NCBI RefSeq assembly: GCF_029962835.1
Contig: NC_080574.1
Span: forward strand, 27,006,001 to 27,070,000
DNA length: 64,000 bases
DNA from: Magnolia sinica
Taxonomy: Eukaryota; Streptophyta; Magnoliopsida; Magnoliales; Magnoliaceae
Direction: 5' to 3'
The translations under genes were made by a program, and so were the position numbers. The notes under the pieces were generated by a model, which ran no database searches, was not told where the DNA came from, and saw nothing but the letters and a program-made list of their open reading frames with translations. How positions within the stretch are numbered: position 1 is the first letter of the stretch; the number at the start of each line of letters is the position of its first letter. Positions 1 to 12,091 of the stretch are shown here, piece by piece.

Positions 1-111
1 AGTTATTTGAGATAGGCTATGACAGGGTCACTTCCAAAATGGGCCTTGATTACACTTATATTATATTTTAGATTATGAATGAATACCAATCACTGTTTCA
101 AAAAAAAAAAA

Positions 112-451
112 AGAAAGAAAGAAAGAAAGAAAGAAAGAAAAAGAACAGAAAAAGGAAATGAAAGAAAAAAAAAAGAAAAAGAAAAAGCTAATACTATTGT
201 TTCCAATGTTTAGTATGTTGTTTTTGTGCATCATATCGCCACCTTGGGGAAATGCGATGCATTTATTAATACTATTGTTACTAATGGTACATTGCTCTGC
301 ACGTTCATCTCTCTCTCTCTCTCTCTCTAAATTTGACAAATCAAGGAAAACGTAAATGAGACAATCATGACTTAATTACGGGTGCATTTGGATGCCCTAA
401 AAATTCTTAGTCTGATGAAGTGGAAAGAACCAAGTTATGATTTCCTTAGTA

Positions 452-544
<93 letters not shown>

Positions 545-633
545 ATGACATTTTCTACTATTCATAATGAGGAAATAGCCCTCAAATCAAATTATACATT
601 CTCTTCTCGTAGTTAGTTAATTTCCATGCCATT

Positions 634-667
<34 letters not shown>

Positions 668-757
668 TTCCTCTTGATTAAATTGAATTATTGCAAACAT
701 TTCACTTGCATACCCGAAAGTGCCCCCATCCAAACCCCAACACCCCCTTATATTTCT

Positions 758-784
<27 letters not shown>
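112..784. repeat. Cluster of simple-sequence repeats
   Basis: Several microsatellites lie close together: an A/GAAA-rich tract at about 100-190, (CT)n at about 310-329, a long (AT)n run at 455-541, a second AT run at about 636-664, and (CT)n at about 757-784. Short reading frames over these tracts encode only low-complexity peptides (runs of F, IY, SL or RE), so no gene is supported in 1-784. Confidence 0.9.
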
Positions 785-788
<4 letters not shown>

Positions 789-1290
789 GGGAGGGAGGAT
801 TTAGTCCATGATATAATTTTAAAAGCTATAAATAGTGGTGAAAATGTATGCATAGATGCTCTTGCTATGTTCAAAAGGAATGTAATACTTCAGAGGAAGG
901 GGCGGAGTATTTAATTCATTATATAATTTTAGAAGTTATAAATGGTGGGGAAAATGAATGTGCAGATGCTCTTGATGCCTTCAATACTTTGATATGTTGC
1001 CAAGGAATGTGTGATTTTGAGTGAGGGAGGATTTCATTCATGATATAATTGTAGAAGTTATAAAATAATGTTGAAAATGTATGTGCAGATGCTCTTGATA
1101 CATTTGACACTTTGATCATGTTATGCATTCAATACTTTGATATGTTGCCAAGGAATGTGTGATTTTGAGTGAGGGAGGATTTAATTCATGATATAATTGT
1201 AGAAGTTATCAAATAATGTTGAAAATGTATGTGCAGATGCTCTTGATACATTTGACACTTTGATCATGTTTCCAAAGAATGCGTACTTTG
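785..1290. repeat. Tandem repeat of about 112-148 bp, four diverged copies
   Basis: Four successive copies share a core reading roughly GGAGGATTT..TTCATGATATAAT, then GAAGTTATAAA, then GTGCAGATGCTCTTGA. They begin near 787, 899, 1021 and 1169. The last two are 148 bp apart and nearly identical; the first two are shorter and more diverged. The array ends just upstream of the first visible NOC2 exon, so it is probably intronic or 5' flanking. No coding potential is apparent. Confidence 0.8.
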
Positions 1291-1347
1291 TTTGATGTTG
1301 ATGTTATCCATGTTGATCCATGTACTATTTCGCAATATGCTGTTTAG

Positions 1348-4300
1348 GAAGATGCCAAGACTGAACTGGATGAACCCGAAGATTCAGAACCTCATGTTAC
1401 TGCAGAGAAGGTACAAAAGTCATCGGAGAAAGTTATTACAACGACGATGGTTAATACGTGGTGCAATGCAGTTCGAGAAAAGTCTAGTCTTAGGGCGGTT
1501 CGTACTCTCATGCGGGCTTTCCGGACTGCATGCCATTATGGAGATGATACTGAAGACGAACCTTCCATAAAGTTTAGGATCATGTCTAGTAGTGTCTTCA
1601 ATAAAATAATGTTGTTCGTTTTAAGTGAAATGGATGAGGTTCTTCGCGGGTTGCTTAAAATGCCCAGCTCTGGAGGAAAGAAAGAAACAATAATGAATCT
1701 GGCGAACACAAAAGGTTGGAAAACTTATGGCCATATAGTGAAGTCATATCTTGCAAATTCACTCCATGTATTGAACCAAATGACTGATAGTCAGATGATC
1801 TCATTCACATTACGGCGTCTTAGATATTCAGCTGTGTTTTTGGCCGCATTCCCGAGCCTACTAAGGAAGTACATTCAGGTATGCCTCAATCTTGTAATAT
1901 GTTCCAGTTCTTGTTCAATGTCTATTTGCTCTCAAGGTGAGGTTGGAAGATGAGTTATGCAATGACTATTTGCTAGAGTAGGATTCGAATCTCACTCTCC
2001 CCAAATGCAACAATTTGGCATGTGTGACGAAAATGAAGAAAATGGATGGTTAGAAAAGTTGACCCACAGTCGCTTTGTACAGTTGTGGTCACCTGTTCAC
2101 TAGGATGACCTAATTTTTGGGCCATGCATACACAGCAGTGCCACCTGATAAGTGGCCTTGAACTTGCAGACATTTGTCACACTGGCACATTCCGGGAGAG
2201 TAGGATTCAAAGTCTTACTCTTGCAAGAGCAGAGCTCAGCTCGTGAAATATAGTTGGTGCAATTGAAATGCATGGGGTCAAAGTTGCATCAGTTAAGTCT
2301 ACACTAGCTGTTCATTGCATTTATATCATCAGCTTATTGCTTTATTTTCATTGTTGATATGCTTCACGGCTTTGTTTTTGCAGGTTGCACTTCACTTCTG
2401 GGGTACTGGAGGAGGTGCCCTGCCCGTTGTTTCATTCCTATTTCTAAGAGACATCTGCATTCGTCTTGGTTCGGATTGTCTGGATACATGCTTGAAAGGC
2501 ATATACAAGGCCTATGTTATGAATTGCCAGCATGTGAATGCATCGAGGTTGCAGCATATCCAGTTCCTTGGGAACTGTGTCATCGAACTTTATGGAGTGG
2601 ACACATCGAGTGCGTATCAACAAGCCTTCAGTTTCATAAGACAGATGGGGATGATATTAAGAGATGCTCTTACCATAAAGACCAAGGTAATTCTTCCATA
2701 GAGATCCTTGTATAACAATTAGTAGCTTCCGGATATCATTTTCTGACAATTTTGCCCTGGGTATTTTACATCTTAATGCTTTTTTTTAGGGGGGCATATA
2801 TGGTGTTTCCATCTCATTCTTCAGTTAATAAGAAACTTTCTGACATCTGTTTATAGAAAAAGTAAAAGTAAAGAAAAGAAATGAAATGAAATGAACCTTT
2901 TCTGACATTTTCTGAGGCATGGAAATGCCCAGCTTGTTGTGTGGAACACAAAAAGATACCATTATTGGTTTCAGATACTTGTGGAATACTTCTAGATATG
3001 TTTTAGCTGAATACTATTGTCTTACGTTCTGTTTGGATGACATCCAACTACCACTCTATGATATCTGCCCGCACATCTGGCACTGTCTAGAAAATAGTTC
3101 TGATCTTTTTTGAAAGGAAAAGAGAAAATCCCGATGTTGTAAAGCAGTCTTTCTCAGCTACCCCACTCATGGAAAAGCTCCACAAGCATCAATTGTCTCA
3201 TTGAAGTTAGCATGGCAGGAGACTAGAGAAAGATTTCACAGCATGATCAAATTCAATATTGATAGAATGCGTTAAACATTTCGAGTAAAAACCATATGAC
3301 TGAATATGAATAGCTTGTTATGACTGAAATGCTTTTATGCCATACACGTCCTAGATTTTGAAGATGGACAGTTGTATCCTTGTTCCTGTATCTGTGGCCA
3401 TAACAGCATCCATATATGGGTATCATAAGATATAATAAAGTACAAAACAAGGTAGAAATGGAATATGTGTTCAATTATGGAAACAAATATAACTATTGAC
3501 ATTGTTAATTTTCTATAGAGCATCCTATTTCAACTTCCTTTAAATGGCATTTGTTGTTTGCAAACCGGTAACTATTATTAGAAAACCTTGGACTATGACA
3601 ATCATCTCAGTCGTCATCCCTTGTATTGCAATCTATGAATAACTTGCAAGCTCTGTGGACGGCTGATTCTAAGGCTTCTGCACTTTCTTTCCAAATATAA
3701 TTAGAGTTGGGTTGATGTAGGTTGTTTGCCTTGCTTCATATGCACCACTACTGAATATATACTGGGCTTGGACTGTCAGGAGTTACCAGCCCGCACTCCT
3801 TTTGGTGCCCATAACAAAATTTAGATGATGGGGTCCTGGATAGCTGGTTGTTTCTGGTGATGCTGAGTTTACAGCATAATACATTAAACTGTTGGTCCAG
3901 TTTTAATACTCTGGCATACTATGCGGATGTCCTGAATTATGTCAACTTTGAGTGTTATAAACCAATACAGAGTATGCATATTATTTCGTTGTCAGCCTGC
4001 TTCAGTCAGCCAGCCAAAGTATGTATATACCAAGTCTCTATTTAAGTGATTGAAGCATTTGATAGATCTATGATTTATACCTATTAAACTGGACATGGGC
4101 AAGTGTGTCAGTGTCAGAAAGATAAAAGAGTATGGGAGATGCCTGTCATGCAGGGGTAGTCTGCACGAAAATGTTTCTTTTATAAAACTACGATATTTAA
4201 TATAGACCCAGATCTGGTGAAAAGAAAATGTTGCAAGGTTTAGGAAAATGTGCCTGATAGCCAGAATTTCTAGTTTGAGTTCTTAACTGATGTCCAGCAG

Positions 4301-7300
4301 TTCGATACCAATTCCAACGCCTTTGTTGCACAAGAAGTAGTAGGAAGAAAAGAGAGGGAAAGGGATAAATCGTGGAGGACTGACCACTGAGTTTTCTAGA
4401 AGATTTTCAGCTCTGGAAGCAGTCCAATTGCAGGAACCAAAAAGAAAGAAGCTATATTTCTCCACCGTATTCATGTCTAGAGTCAGATGACCCTTATTAA
4501 AATCATTAAATGGTTTAAAACTAGGATTTGCTGGGTTAGGGTCTCTGCTCATGGCTCAGTAGTAGACTCACAAGAGTTTCAACACAGATGTCAGGGGTTC
4601 GAGTACCCATTGTGGCGTGTGTGGGCGTGGGTGTGACTGTGTAAAAAGAAGGATTTGCTGGCTTAACAGGTAAGTTTTCATGATTAGTTGAAGAAAAAAC
4701 CAAACTAATTAACTTCTCTCTTACGAAGCACATGTGCAACTTGTAGGAGGCGTGGCGTGGCCCCTGCAATTGGTCAAACTGTCCATTCGTGTGGTCTCAC
4801 GCAGCCCTACATATGGCCTTAAAGGTCTGTCAGATTGAATTGTAGAACCCCTAGTTCCTCATGCATGGTCTGTATAGCCATAATTTTGAATGGGATGCTT
4901 TGTGGGGTCCAATCTTGGCTGTGGCAGTATGTTTTGCTGGTGGTATGTTGTCTTGTCGTGCATCACTAAGAGTGCCATGTCCTTATTACATTTTATGATA
5001 CTTGCAGTTAATTATCTATCTTGAATTTATTATTAGAAAAAAAATACAAGTATCCGTCTCCCATGATAGTTGATGTTTCCACGTGTAATGTATCTTAGTG
5101 ACCCTGTTTGCTTCCTATACTTGTTCAGCATTGCTTTAACTTGCCATGCATCCCCATGTTGGATGAGGGTTGTGAACTTGCAGAAGGTTTTGTTTTGTAG
5201 GAAGCTTTTAGGAAGGTTTATGAATGGAAGTACATGAACTGCCTCGAGCTCTGGACTGGAGTGATCTGTGCCTACAGCTCCGAAACTGATATCAAACCCC
5301 TTGCATACCCACTGACCCAAATAATCTCTGGGGTTGCCCGTTTGGTTCCAACTGCGCGGTACTTCCCACTTAGGTTGCGGTGTGCCAGAATGCTCAACCG
5401 CATTGCTGCTGCGACTGGTTCTTTTGTCCCTGTTTCTTTGCCCCTTCTGGATATGCTGGTGATGAAAGAACTGAACAGACCCCCTTCTGGAGGCGTTGGG
5501 AAAGCAATTGATTTGCGTACAACATTGAAGGTGGGATTGGTTGTGATAATCTTCTTTCACAAACTAACTATAAGACTGGTATTCTTGCTCATGAGACAAG
5601 GGAATTTTTTATGGCAGGTTAGCAAGCCAGCATTGAAGACACGTGCATTTCAGGAGGCATGTGTGTTTTCTGTGGTTGAAGAGCTTGCTGAGCACCTAGC
5701 TCAGTGGAGTTATTCTGTTGCTTTCTTTGAGCTGTCATTTATTCCACTTGTGCGGTTGCGGAGCTTTTGTAAAGCTACCAAGGTTGAGAGATTCCGCAGA
5801 GAAATAAAGCAGCTCATTCGTCAGGTAATTTTGCAAGTGCTGTCATGGTTCTCTTTATTTAGCCTTTTCTTTAGGGCCTGTTTGGCCGGACCGATCCAGC
5901 AGTATTGGAAGGATGGGATCGCGATATCCCGGGATATACACGACGGGCCAAACAGACCCGGTGAACCTGTCCCGGGATATAAGCAATCCCATGGATCTTA
6001 AAACAATCCACTGACATCCCCATCATTACCTTAAAATTGATCTTATCCCTTGGTTGGACAGATTGGAAGGTAAAATCCCAGGATATGCCCGGCGTGCCAA
6101 ACAGACCCATAGAACTTGTCCCGGGATATAGCAATCCCGTGGATCTTAAACCAATCCACTGACACCACCATCATTACCTTAAAATCCATCCCATCCCTCC
6201 TAATCCCATGGGATTTGCCCGGCCAAACAGGCCCTTAGCGTACATCCTCATGTATTGTTTTCTTGATTCACAGGTGGAGGCCAATTCTGAGTTTACAAAT
6301 GCACGTCGTATGAATATTACATTTTCACCGAATGATCCTGCCATAGCATCATTCCTCAAGGTTTGCATCCATTTGTTTGTGTGTGTTTTTTAGGCCGTTT
6401 TCTATGATAGCCATTATGCAGAAAGTTGTGGGTACTGGAATTGGATCATAAAATCATAAGATGGCCAAGATCAAAGGAAAAATGTCAAATCTTTCATAAC
6501 TTTGATAAAAACATAAACATTGAAAAATGTGGAAAAATGAGCCTGCTAATAAAATATATTCCCACATCGAACTCCGGTCAGTTTTTAACAATCATTGCTT
6601 GTATTTGTGATTATGAAACATTGAAGGTGGTGAGTTGGAAGTCCTCCATGTCATGGTTGGTGGTGCTTCCCAAGCACACACCAAATGCACCTGGAGCTCA
6701 GGGTTGCACGGAAAAGGCAAGCTGCATCAGCCGGTCAATTATGTTCTTTCTTTTTTCCTGCCCCGAATCTTGTTCAAGATGAGATTGGGAAGCTTTCATT
6801 TTTATCTCGACCACGAGTTGGTGCGAAGTGCATCCTGCCATCTTGGGAATCACAAACACCCAAACATAAGTATCCAAAATCATTCAAACATGGGAAAGAC
6901 ATACTCCATATATGTTACTAGACCTTCCATTCCATCACTCTCTAAATCATAGAGTAAGATGAACTTCAAAACCAATTCAACATCAATGAAAAGCCTAGGC
7001 ATCTCCATCACTGAATCCTACAGCTTCTGCACATTATTCAAATTATGAATCCTGCAATTGGATTTTAACAACAGGCTGAAAAGGAGTCAGGAGCAAGCCC
7101 TTTGTCGCAACACATTGCCATACTACGTGCAAGAGCACGAGAAAGGAATGACTCAATGGTGGAATCGAGGTGCGCATCCATGCTGTTTACTAATGTGTCT
7201 AAAAACATTCATTCGCCAACTCAAGAATGCTCACTCATTGGTTCTTCCCCTTTTCCAGTATTCTTGTTGGGGCAGACTCCTCCGTGTTCGGCAGCAAGGT

Positions 7301-7787
7301 GAAAGAAATCGACGAAGAAGATGATACTGAGAACCCAAAAGTAGGGGCTGCTGCCTTTAGCTCATCCTGGTTACCTGGAAATGACAAGTATGATTCTCAG
7401 AACATACCATGTTTCTGTGTTAGGTTACTTTTGCTTCTCTTTCCATCACTAATGGTAGGCTTGATGCATGTATCGGATTGCAGGGCTACTATTAAGAAGT
7501 CTAAAAGTTCGAAACGGCAGCATCAGAAGCAGCTTGAGGTGGGTCCTGATGAGGATGTGGTGGAGGACTTGGTCCTAAGTTCAGATGAAGATGAGCCTGT
7601 TAATGACTACTCTCTGTCCACCGATGAGGGGCATGAAGTGGAAAATTCACCTCTAAAACAAAATAGCAAGAAACGGAAACATTTTCCTCCAAAACAGAAT
7701 AGCAAGAAACAGAAACCACCTGCAGCTTTGCCAAAAAAGAAGAGAGGACGGCCACATATGAAGAAACCAAAGAAAATTGTGAATTGA
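1348..7787 (+). CDS. NOC2: Nucleolar complex protein 2 (Noc2p) family gene, 3' part, eight exons
   Basis: Noc2 proteins act in the nucleolus and nucleoplasm with Noc1 and Noc3 in maturation and export of pre-60S ribosomal particles. Exons read from the sequence: 1348-1878, 2384-2686, 5201-5530, 5618-5824, 6274-6360, 7075-7169, 7259-7387 and 7484-7787. Each has AG/GT borders and the joined frame is open for 661 codons. Noc2-family blocks recognisable by eye are [85 protein letters not shown] and [11 protein letters not shown]. The C-terminus has an acidic patch ([17 protein letters not shown]) and then a Lys/Arg-rich tail that looks like a nucleolar localisation signal. A stop codon (1345-1347) lies in frame just before exon 1348, so that exon begins at a splice acceptor. 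The N-terminal roughly 100 residues expected for the family are not visible and should lie upstream of the window. The 2.5-kb intron holds a SINE and a 449-bp intron holds a MITE. Arabidopsis has two related genes (a NOC2 and REBELOTE); which one this matches cannot be settled here. Confidence 0.93.
1987..2196. mobile_element. Possible small insertion in NOC2 intron, flanked by direct repeats
   Basis: AGAGTAGGATTC occurs at 1975-1986 and again at 2197-2208, and the similarity continues weakly on the outer side. The 210 bp between has no coding potential. The direct repeats could be a target-site duplication of a short non-autonomous element, but no terminal inverted repeats or Pol III boxes are clear. 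Confidence 0.3.
4539..4649 (+). mobile_element. tRNA-derived SINE in NOC2 intron
   Basis: The element starts GGGTCTCTGCTCATGGCTCA and has an A-box-like TGGCTCAGTAGTAGACT followed by a B-box-like GGGGTTCGAGTACCC, the internal Pol III promoter layout of tRNA-derived SINEs. It ends in TGTGTAAAAAG. It is flanked by near-identical direct repeats: AGGATTTGCTGGGTTA at 4523-4538 and AGGATTTGCTGGCTTA at 4650-4665 (one mismatch in 16). It resembles the widespread plant Au-SINE type from memory. It lies in the 2687-5200 intron in the same orientation as the gene. Confidence 0.85.
5874..6234. mobile_element. PIF/Harbinger (Tourist-like) MITE in NOC2 intron
   Basis: There is a perfect 16-bp terminal inverted repeat, GGGCCTGTTTGGCCGG at the left and its complement CCGGCCAAACAGGCCC at the right, flanked by the 3-bp target duplication TTA (5871-5873 and 6235-6237). 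The 361-bp interior has no ORF with coding features. It contains an internal direct duplication of roughly 170 bp: the block around CCCGGGATATAAGCAATCCC near 5973 recurs near 6120. The element sits between exons 5618-5824 and 6274-6360 and leaves both splice sites intact. Confidence 0.9.
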
Positions 7788-8026
7788 TGAGGATATCGAG
7801 TGAATAACTGATTGGTGGGGGGTGTGACAATGCAAAATGGAGCCTAATCCAGGCATTGTTGGGCCGTCCACACGTAGAATTTTTTTGAGGTGATCTCAAT
7901 TTTGCTAGTAATACAGGTAGAAAACTTTTCCGCTGATTGTTATCTGTTTTGCTTGGTTAATATAATATTTTGTGCCATATCCATACTTCAAACTTGTAAA
8001 AGCTTAAAATATCCAAGTGCATAGGC

Positions 8027-8032
8027 AATAAA
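8027..8032 (+). terminator. Possible polyadenylation signal of NOC2
   Basis: An AATAAA hexamer lies 240 bp downstream of the NOC2 stop codon in AT-rich sequence. It is a reasonable near-upstream element, but plant signals are loose and other sites are possible. Confidence 0.35.
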
Positions 8033-8574
8033 GAAAAATCCTACATCACCTAATTCCTGCAGTCACCTATATTCATATGCAAAGGGCGTGATGGAAGGCT
8101 TGGATAAAACACGTGCATTATAATAGATTTCTAATTCAACCAGAAATTCTGTTGTATCTTCTGTTATGACTGCCATTAATTTCAAAAACAAGATGAAATT
8201 TACATGGGAGTAAACTGAATTCCATGCCACCTAATCCTAGGTTTCAAACAGGTCCTTAGCGTAGCCAAGCTACTTGAAAGAGGAGAAAACACAAGCGTTA
8301 TTACTAAATAGTTTTAAAGTTTATCACTTTTTTAAGGCTTTTAAAGTTTGCTATAAATGAGTATTCCTCTTTATATAGACATAAGAGCTTTTTAATCATT
8401 TTATATTAAAGGTTAAGCTGATGTTATATAACCATCATTCAAAAATTAAGAATAGTATAGACTTTTTAAACTATTCTGCACTATTACTTTTTAATGCATG
8501 GCTGGTGAACTCTACAAATCTCCATGACACTACCTAATTCTGACCATTCTACCCACTCTTTAGAATTCTCTAAT

Positions 8575-8775
8575 GGCCTGTTTGTATACCACCAAATAAG
8601 TTATTTTTTTCTACTTACAGCAGTAGATAAGTTAATTATTTGGGATAAGTTTGGTTTAAGATCAATTATAAATAACTTTTTTACTTAAATATACTTTAGC
8701 TTAATAAGTAGAAATCAAGATAAGCTATTTGAGGCAGAAGTAGCTTATCTTAACTAACTAACTAAAGATCTCTGT
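8575..8775. repeat. MITE-like AT-rich repeat, also seen near 30290-30740
   Basis: The block containing TACCACCAAATAA followed by a stretch like CTACTTACAGCAGTAGA and AAGTAGCTTATCTTAA reappears at about 30294-30340 and 30555-30735, so it is a dispersed repeat family. The start (GGCCTGTTTGTATACC) is typical of MITE ends. No clean terminal inverted repeat or target duplication was found. The rest of 7788-9250 shows no gene. Confidence 0.5.
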
Positions 8776-9254
8776 ATACTATTTTATGAAGTAAGATTTC
8801 ATGATTTAGTCTCTTGTAAATATCCTATCCATGAAGGCACCGAATGCTTGTGACGGCGAGATGGATATTCCAATTTTGGTCCAAGATTGACAGTGTTGCT
8901 TATGGACCGTGGATGATTGTGACTTTTTTGTTCCATCCATCTGTTGCTGTCCATGTATCAGATGGTTAGATTATCCAACTGATGCATTCTTTTTCTTTTA
9001 TGTGACCCGTCAAATAAACCGACAGACCATACATGCCACATGTATGACGGAGGATGGTCTCTATGCATTATGAGTAGGAACAGGACAGCGAAGGTGTTTT
9101 GTAGAGTTTATCCATTGGGAGTGTGTGGTTTGTATGTGACCCTTCTAGACTTCCAATCGACGATGAAGGGCCTACCTCTCAATCTCATCGCTCATCCACA
9201 GCACGCGCCACATATTTTCCTATCTGAAGGCCGGTTTGGTAGTCCATGGAATTG

Positions 9255-9414
9255 CCTGAACTTGTAGACCACCTGAATCTCTCACGTCCTTTAGGTCCCT
9301 CTCTCCATGATCAGGGCCGTTCATCAGGCAGGCACCTGAACTTGTAGGCCACCTTAATCTCTCACGTCCTTTGGTTCCCTTTCTCCGTGATCAGAGCTGT
9401 TCATCAGGCAGGTA
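9255..9414. repeat. Two-copy tandem duplication, 80-bp unit
   Basis: CCTGAACTTGTAG.CCACCT..ATCTCTCACGTCCTTT and the following GTTCATCAGGCAGG occur twice in a row with a period of 80 bp (9255-9334 and 9335-9414) and a handful of mismatches. The surrounding 9415-10640 holds no recognisable gene. It contains diverged pieces of the palindromic MITE family, for example GGAGCCCACCGTGATGTATG at about 10386. Confidence 0.8.
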
Positions 9415-10638
9415 AGGACGAAGAACTATCCACACTGCTAAGTTTACATATATTGGAAACCATCCAATGCTGGTAATCCAAAGTGGGGTACACTGAATGA
9501 TAGATTGCAATTATCTAAGCTGTCCAGTGTTAAAAGATAGATAGCCTACAGGATACTATTTGTTAGTCCTTGGACCTCTACTGTACATGTGGTGGCCACG
9601 CTCCATGATCAGAACCATTCATCCTGTGGACCCAACCGTGTGAAAAATCATATTTGATCTTATCAAGTGGTGGATCAAAGGAAACCAGAAGTCCTTGAAT
9701 GGGATGGATGGAGCATCTGAGATAATTTAGGCACCTTGGTCCATCCATGATTGGACTCACAGCTCACGAGATGAACGGTGCACCAAGGGTCGATCCCTGG
9801 ACTACGATTTCACTTTATCCTGCGGTCTGCCGAACCAATCCAGATATTTTATGCAGTCTTTGGAATCATTTGATCCTCGACTCATGCACGTCGTGGTGAC
9901 GTGCCACCGTGATGTGTGTGTTTTATCCAATGTTCCATCTGTTTTTCCAGCTCTCTTTAGCGCGTTCAAGTGGACCATAGCATCGGAAAAATTGGGGATT
10001 GAAATCCTACCGTTGAAAATTTTTTGAGGCCACGGAAGTTTAGGATCATGCCGTTATTTGTGTTTTCTCTTCGTCATGTCTGTATGATCTTATCAACGGT
10101 TGGATGACAGGTAAAATTACTGTAATTCCTAGGAAGGTTTCACCAATGGACGTCCGTGGTGGCAGAGTCGTCACCAGGCAATCCGCGTCCACCAATCACG
10201 GAGGAATCGTGCTGTAAAATTTACTCAATCGGAATATCGTGACCTTTGAATTCATATCCGAAAAAGCTGTTAAGAAGAGAATTGCACTATCCAATCAGTA
10301 AACCCTTCTGCTATGGCGGGGCCCATCGTTGGGTACTACCCCCGTCAGGACCTGCATAGAGACGGACGGTTCTGTCAGGGTCTCTATGGAGCCCACCGTG
10401 ATGTATGTGTTTATCAACACCGTTCATCCATATTTGACAAATCATTTTAGGTGATGAGCAGAAAAGACAGAATAGAATGCTTGAGTGGACCACACACCAT
10501 AAGAAATAAGGAAGCGGATTGGCTGGTGTACCACACACCAACCATGTAGCTGATGTAGGTACGTGTCGTGCGAAGACGAGCGCTGGCACTGCTCGAGCTC
10601 CGGGTTGTACGAACGGTTCAAAGGAGAACAAAGTTACA

Positions 10639-11036
10639 TGGCCCCACAATGATGTATTTATTATATCCACACCATTTTTTGAGATCATTTTAGAGAACGA
10701 TCCAAAAATGAATCATATCCAAAGATCAACTGCACCACACCACGAATAGCAGCAGAGATAATGATTTCCACTGTAAAAACTTTTGTAGGCCCCACCATAA
10801 CGTTTATTTTCCATCCAATCTATTCATAAGGTCACAAAGACCTGGATGAAGAGGAAAAAAAAATTAATATTGATCCAAAACTTTTGTGAATGGTAGACGT
10901 TCAATCCCCACTGCTTTTTTTGCAGTGTGGTCCCCTTGATCTTTAAATCAGTCTTATTTTTCGTCTTAGGCCTTACGAGGAGCTCGTAAAATGGATGAAC
11001 GGTTTGGATATAACACATACCCAATGATGGGACCCA
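10639..11036. mobile_element. Palindromic MITE (GTGGGCCCCACC-type family), full-length-looking copy
   Basis: The left arm (GGCCCCACAATGATGTATTT, then ATATCCACACC, then GAGATCATTTTAGAG) is complementary to the right arm (GAGCTCGTAAAATGG, then GGTTTGGATATAACACATAC, then ATGATGGGACCCAC), giving a roughly 400-bp hairpin-forming element. The centre has the family's TTATTTTCCATCCAA and CATAAGGTCACAAAGACCTG motif. Ends are approximate and no target duplication was identified. Confidence 0.65.
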
Positions 11037-11187
11037 CAGAACTTGCTGACTTCAATACACTAGCTATATAGCAGGTGTGTGGTACATCAACCAGTCCACT
11101 AATGACGATCGAATAGAGGGCCACATAAGTTTTGGATCAAGCTAATATTTATTATTTCACTTCATCCGGGTCACTTAGGTGTACGTG

Positions 11188-11744
11188 GGGCGCGGATTGG
11201 ATACTGACAAGGTTAGTAGCCAAATTGCTACTGAAGTGACGTCACCAAGCTCTTTAGACCCCACCATGATACATGTGTTGTATCCATACCGTCTAACCGT
11301 TTTTAGAGATCATTCTATGGCATTGCAAAAAGAATGAGATAGATCTAAAGTTCAAGTGGATCCCACCATAGAAAATAGTGGGGACAGTGACATCCACCGT
11401 TCAAAACTTCTTAGGGGCCACAGTAGTTTCCCATGAAGCTGATATTTTTGTTTTCACTTCATCTATACTTATGTTAACTTATGAATAGGATGGATCTCAA
11501 AAATACATCACTGTGGGCCCTATAAATGTTTCAACGGTGGGTGTGACAGCTCCCACAGTTTTCTATGGTGGGTCCACTTGAAACTCAGATCTATCTCATT
11601 CTCTCTTAATGCCATAAAACGATCTCTACAAATGGTTGGACGGTATGGATACAACGCTTGCATCATGGTGGGGTCTACAAAGCTTGGTGACTTCACTTCA
11701 GTAGCCATTTTGTTACTGACCTTGTCAGTATCCAATCCGCGCCC
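11188..11744. mobile_element. 557-bp long-inverted-repeat MITE with 9-bp target duplication (Mutator-like)
   Basis: The ends are complementary over a long stretch: GGGCGCGGATTGGATACTGA at the left against TCAGTATCCAATCCGCGCCC at the right. The arms stay complementary inward through the blocks GTAGCCAAATTGCTACTGAAGT and GACCCCACCATGATACATG. The element is bounded by the 9-bp direct repeat GTGTACGTG at 11179-11187 and 11745-11753, the length expected for Mutator-like elements. The sequence outside resembles the centre of another copy of the related palindromic family (TTCATCCGGGTCACTTAG on one side, GACCCTGTGAACAGGTTGGA on the other), so this copy inserted into an older relative. There is no transposase, so it is non-autonomous. 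Confidence 0.88.
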
Positions 11745-12091
11745 GTGTACGTGACCCTGTGAACAGGTTGGATGGCGAATAAATATTAGGGTCGGCTGTA
11801 GGAAGTTTTCAACGGCGTACACCACTATCCTCGCTTCTTCACGGGGTGTGGTCCGCTTGAGGCTTGAATCTGCCTCATTTTTCGAGGCCTTCAATGTGAA
11901 ATTACATGAAAAAAATGGATGAACGGTGTAGATGAAACCCATGCATCACGGTGGCCCCTCAGAGCCCATGCCTGTGCCGAGCTTGGGACAGGCGGGGGTA
12001 GTACCGAATCTGCGTCCGGTCCTGTTGGGGTAGTACCCAATCCGCGCCCCTCGATCACTGAATCATGGCCCCACTTGTACAGAAGCGGATT

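Noticed and set aside
382..567. Frame over the (AT)n tract encoding an IY repeat
   Set aside because: Pure microsatellite translation.
4539..4649. A tRNA gene
   Set aside because: It has A- and B-box-like motifs, but no cloverleaf or proper acceptor ends are apparent, and flanking direct repeats show it is a SINE.
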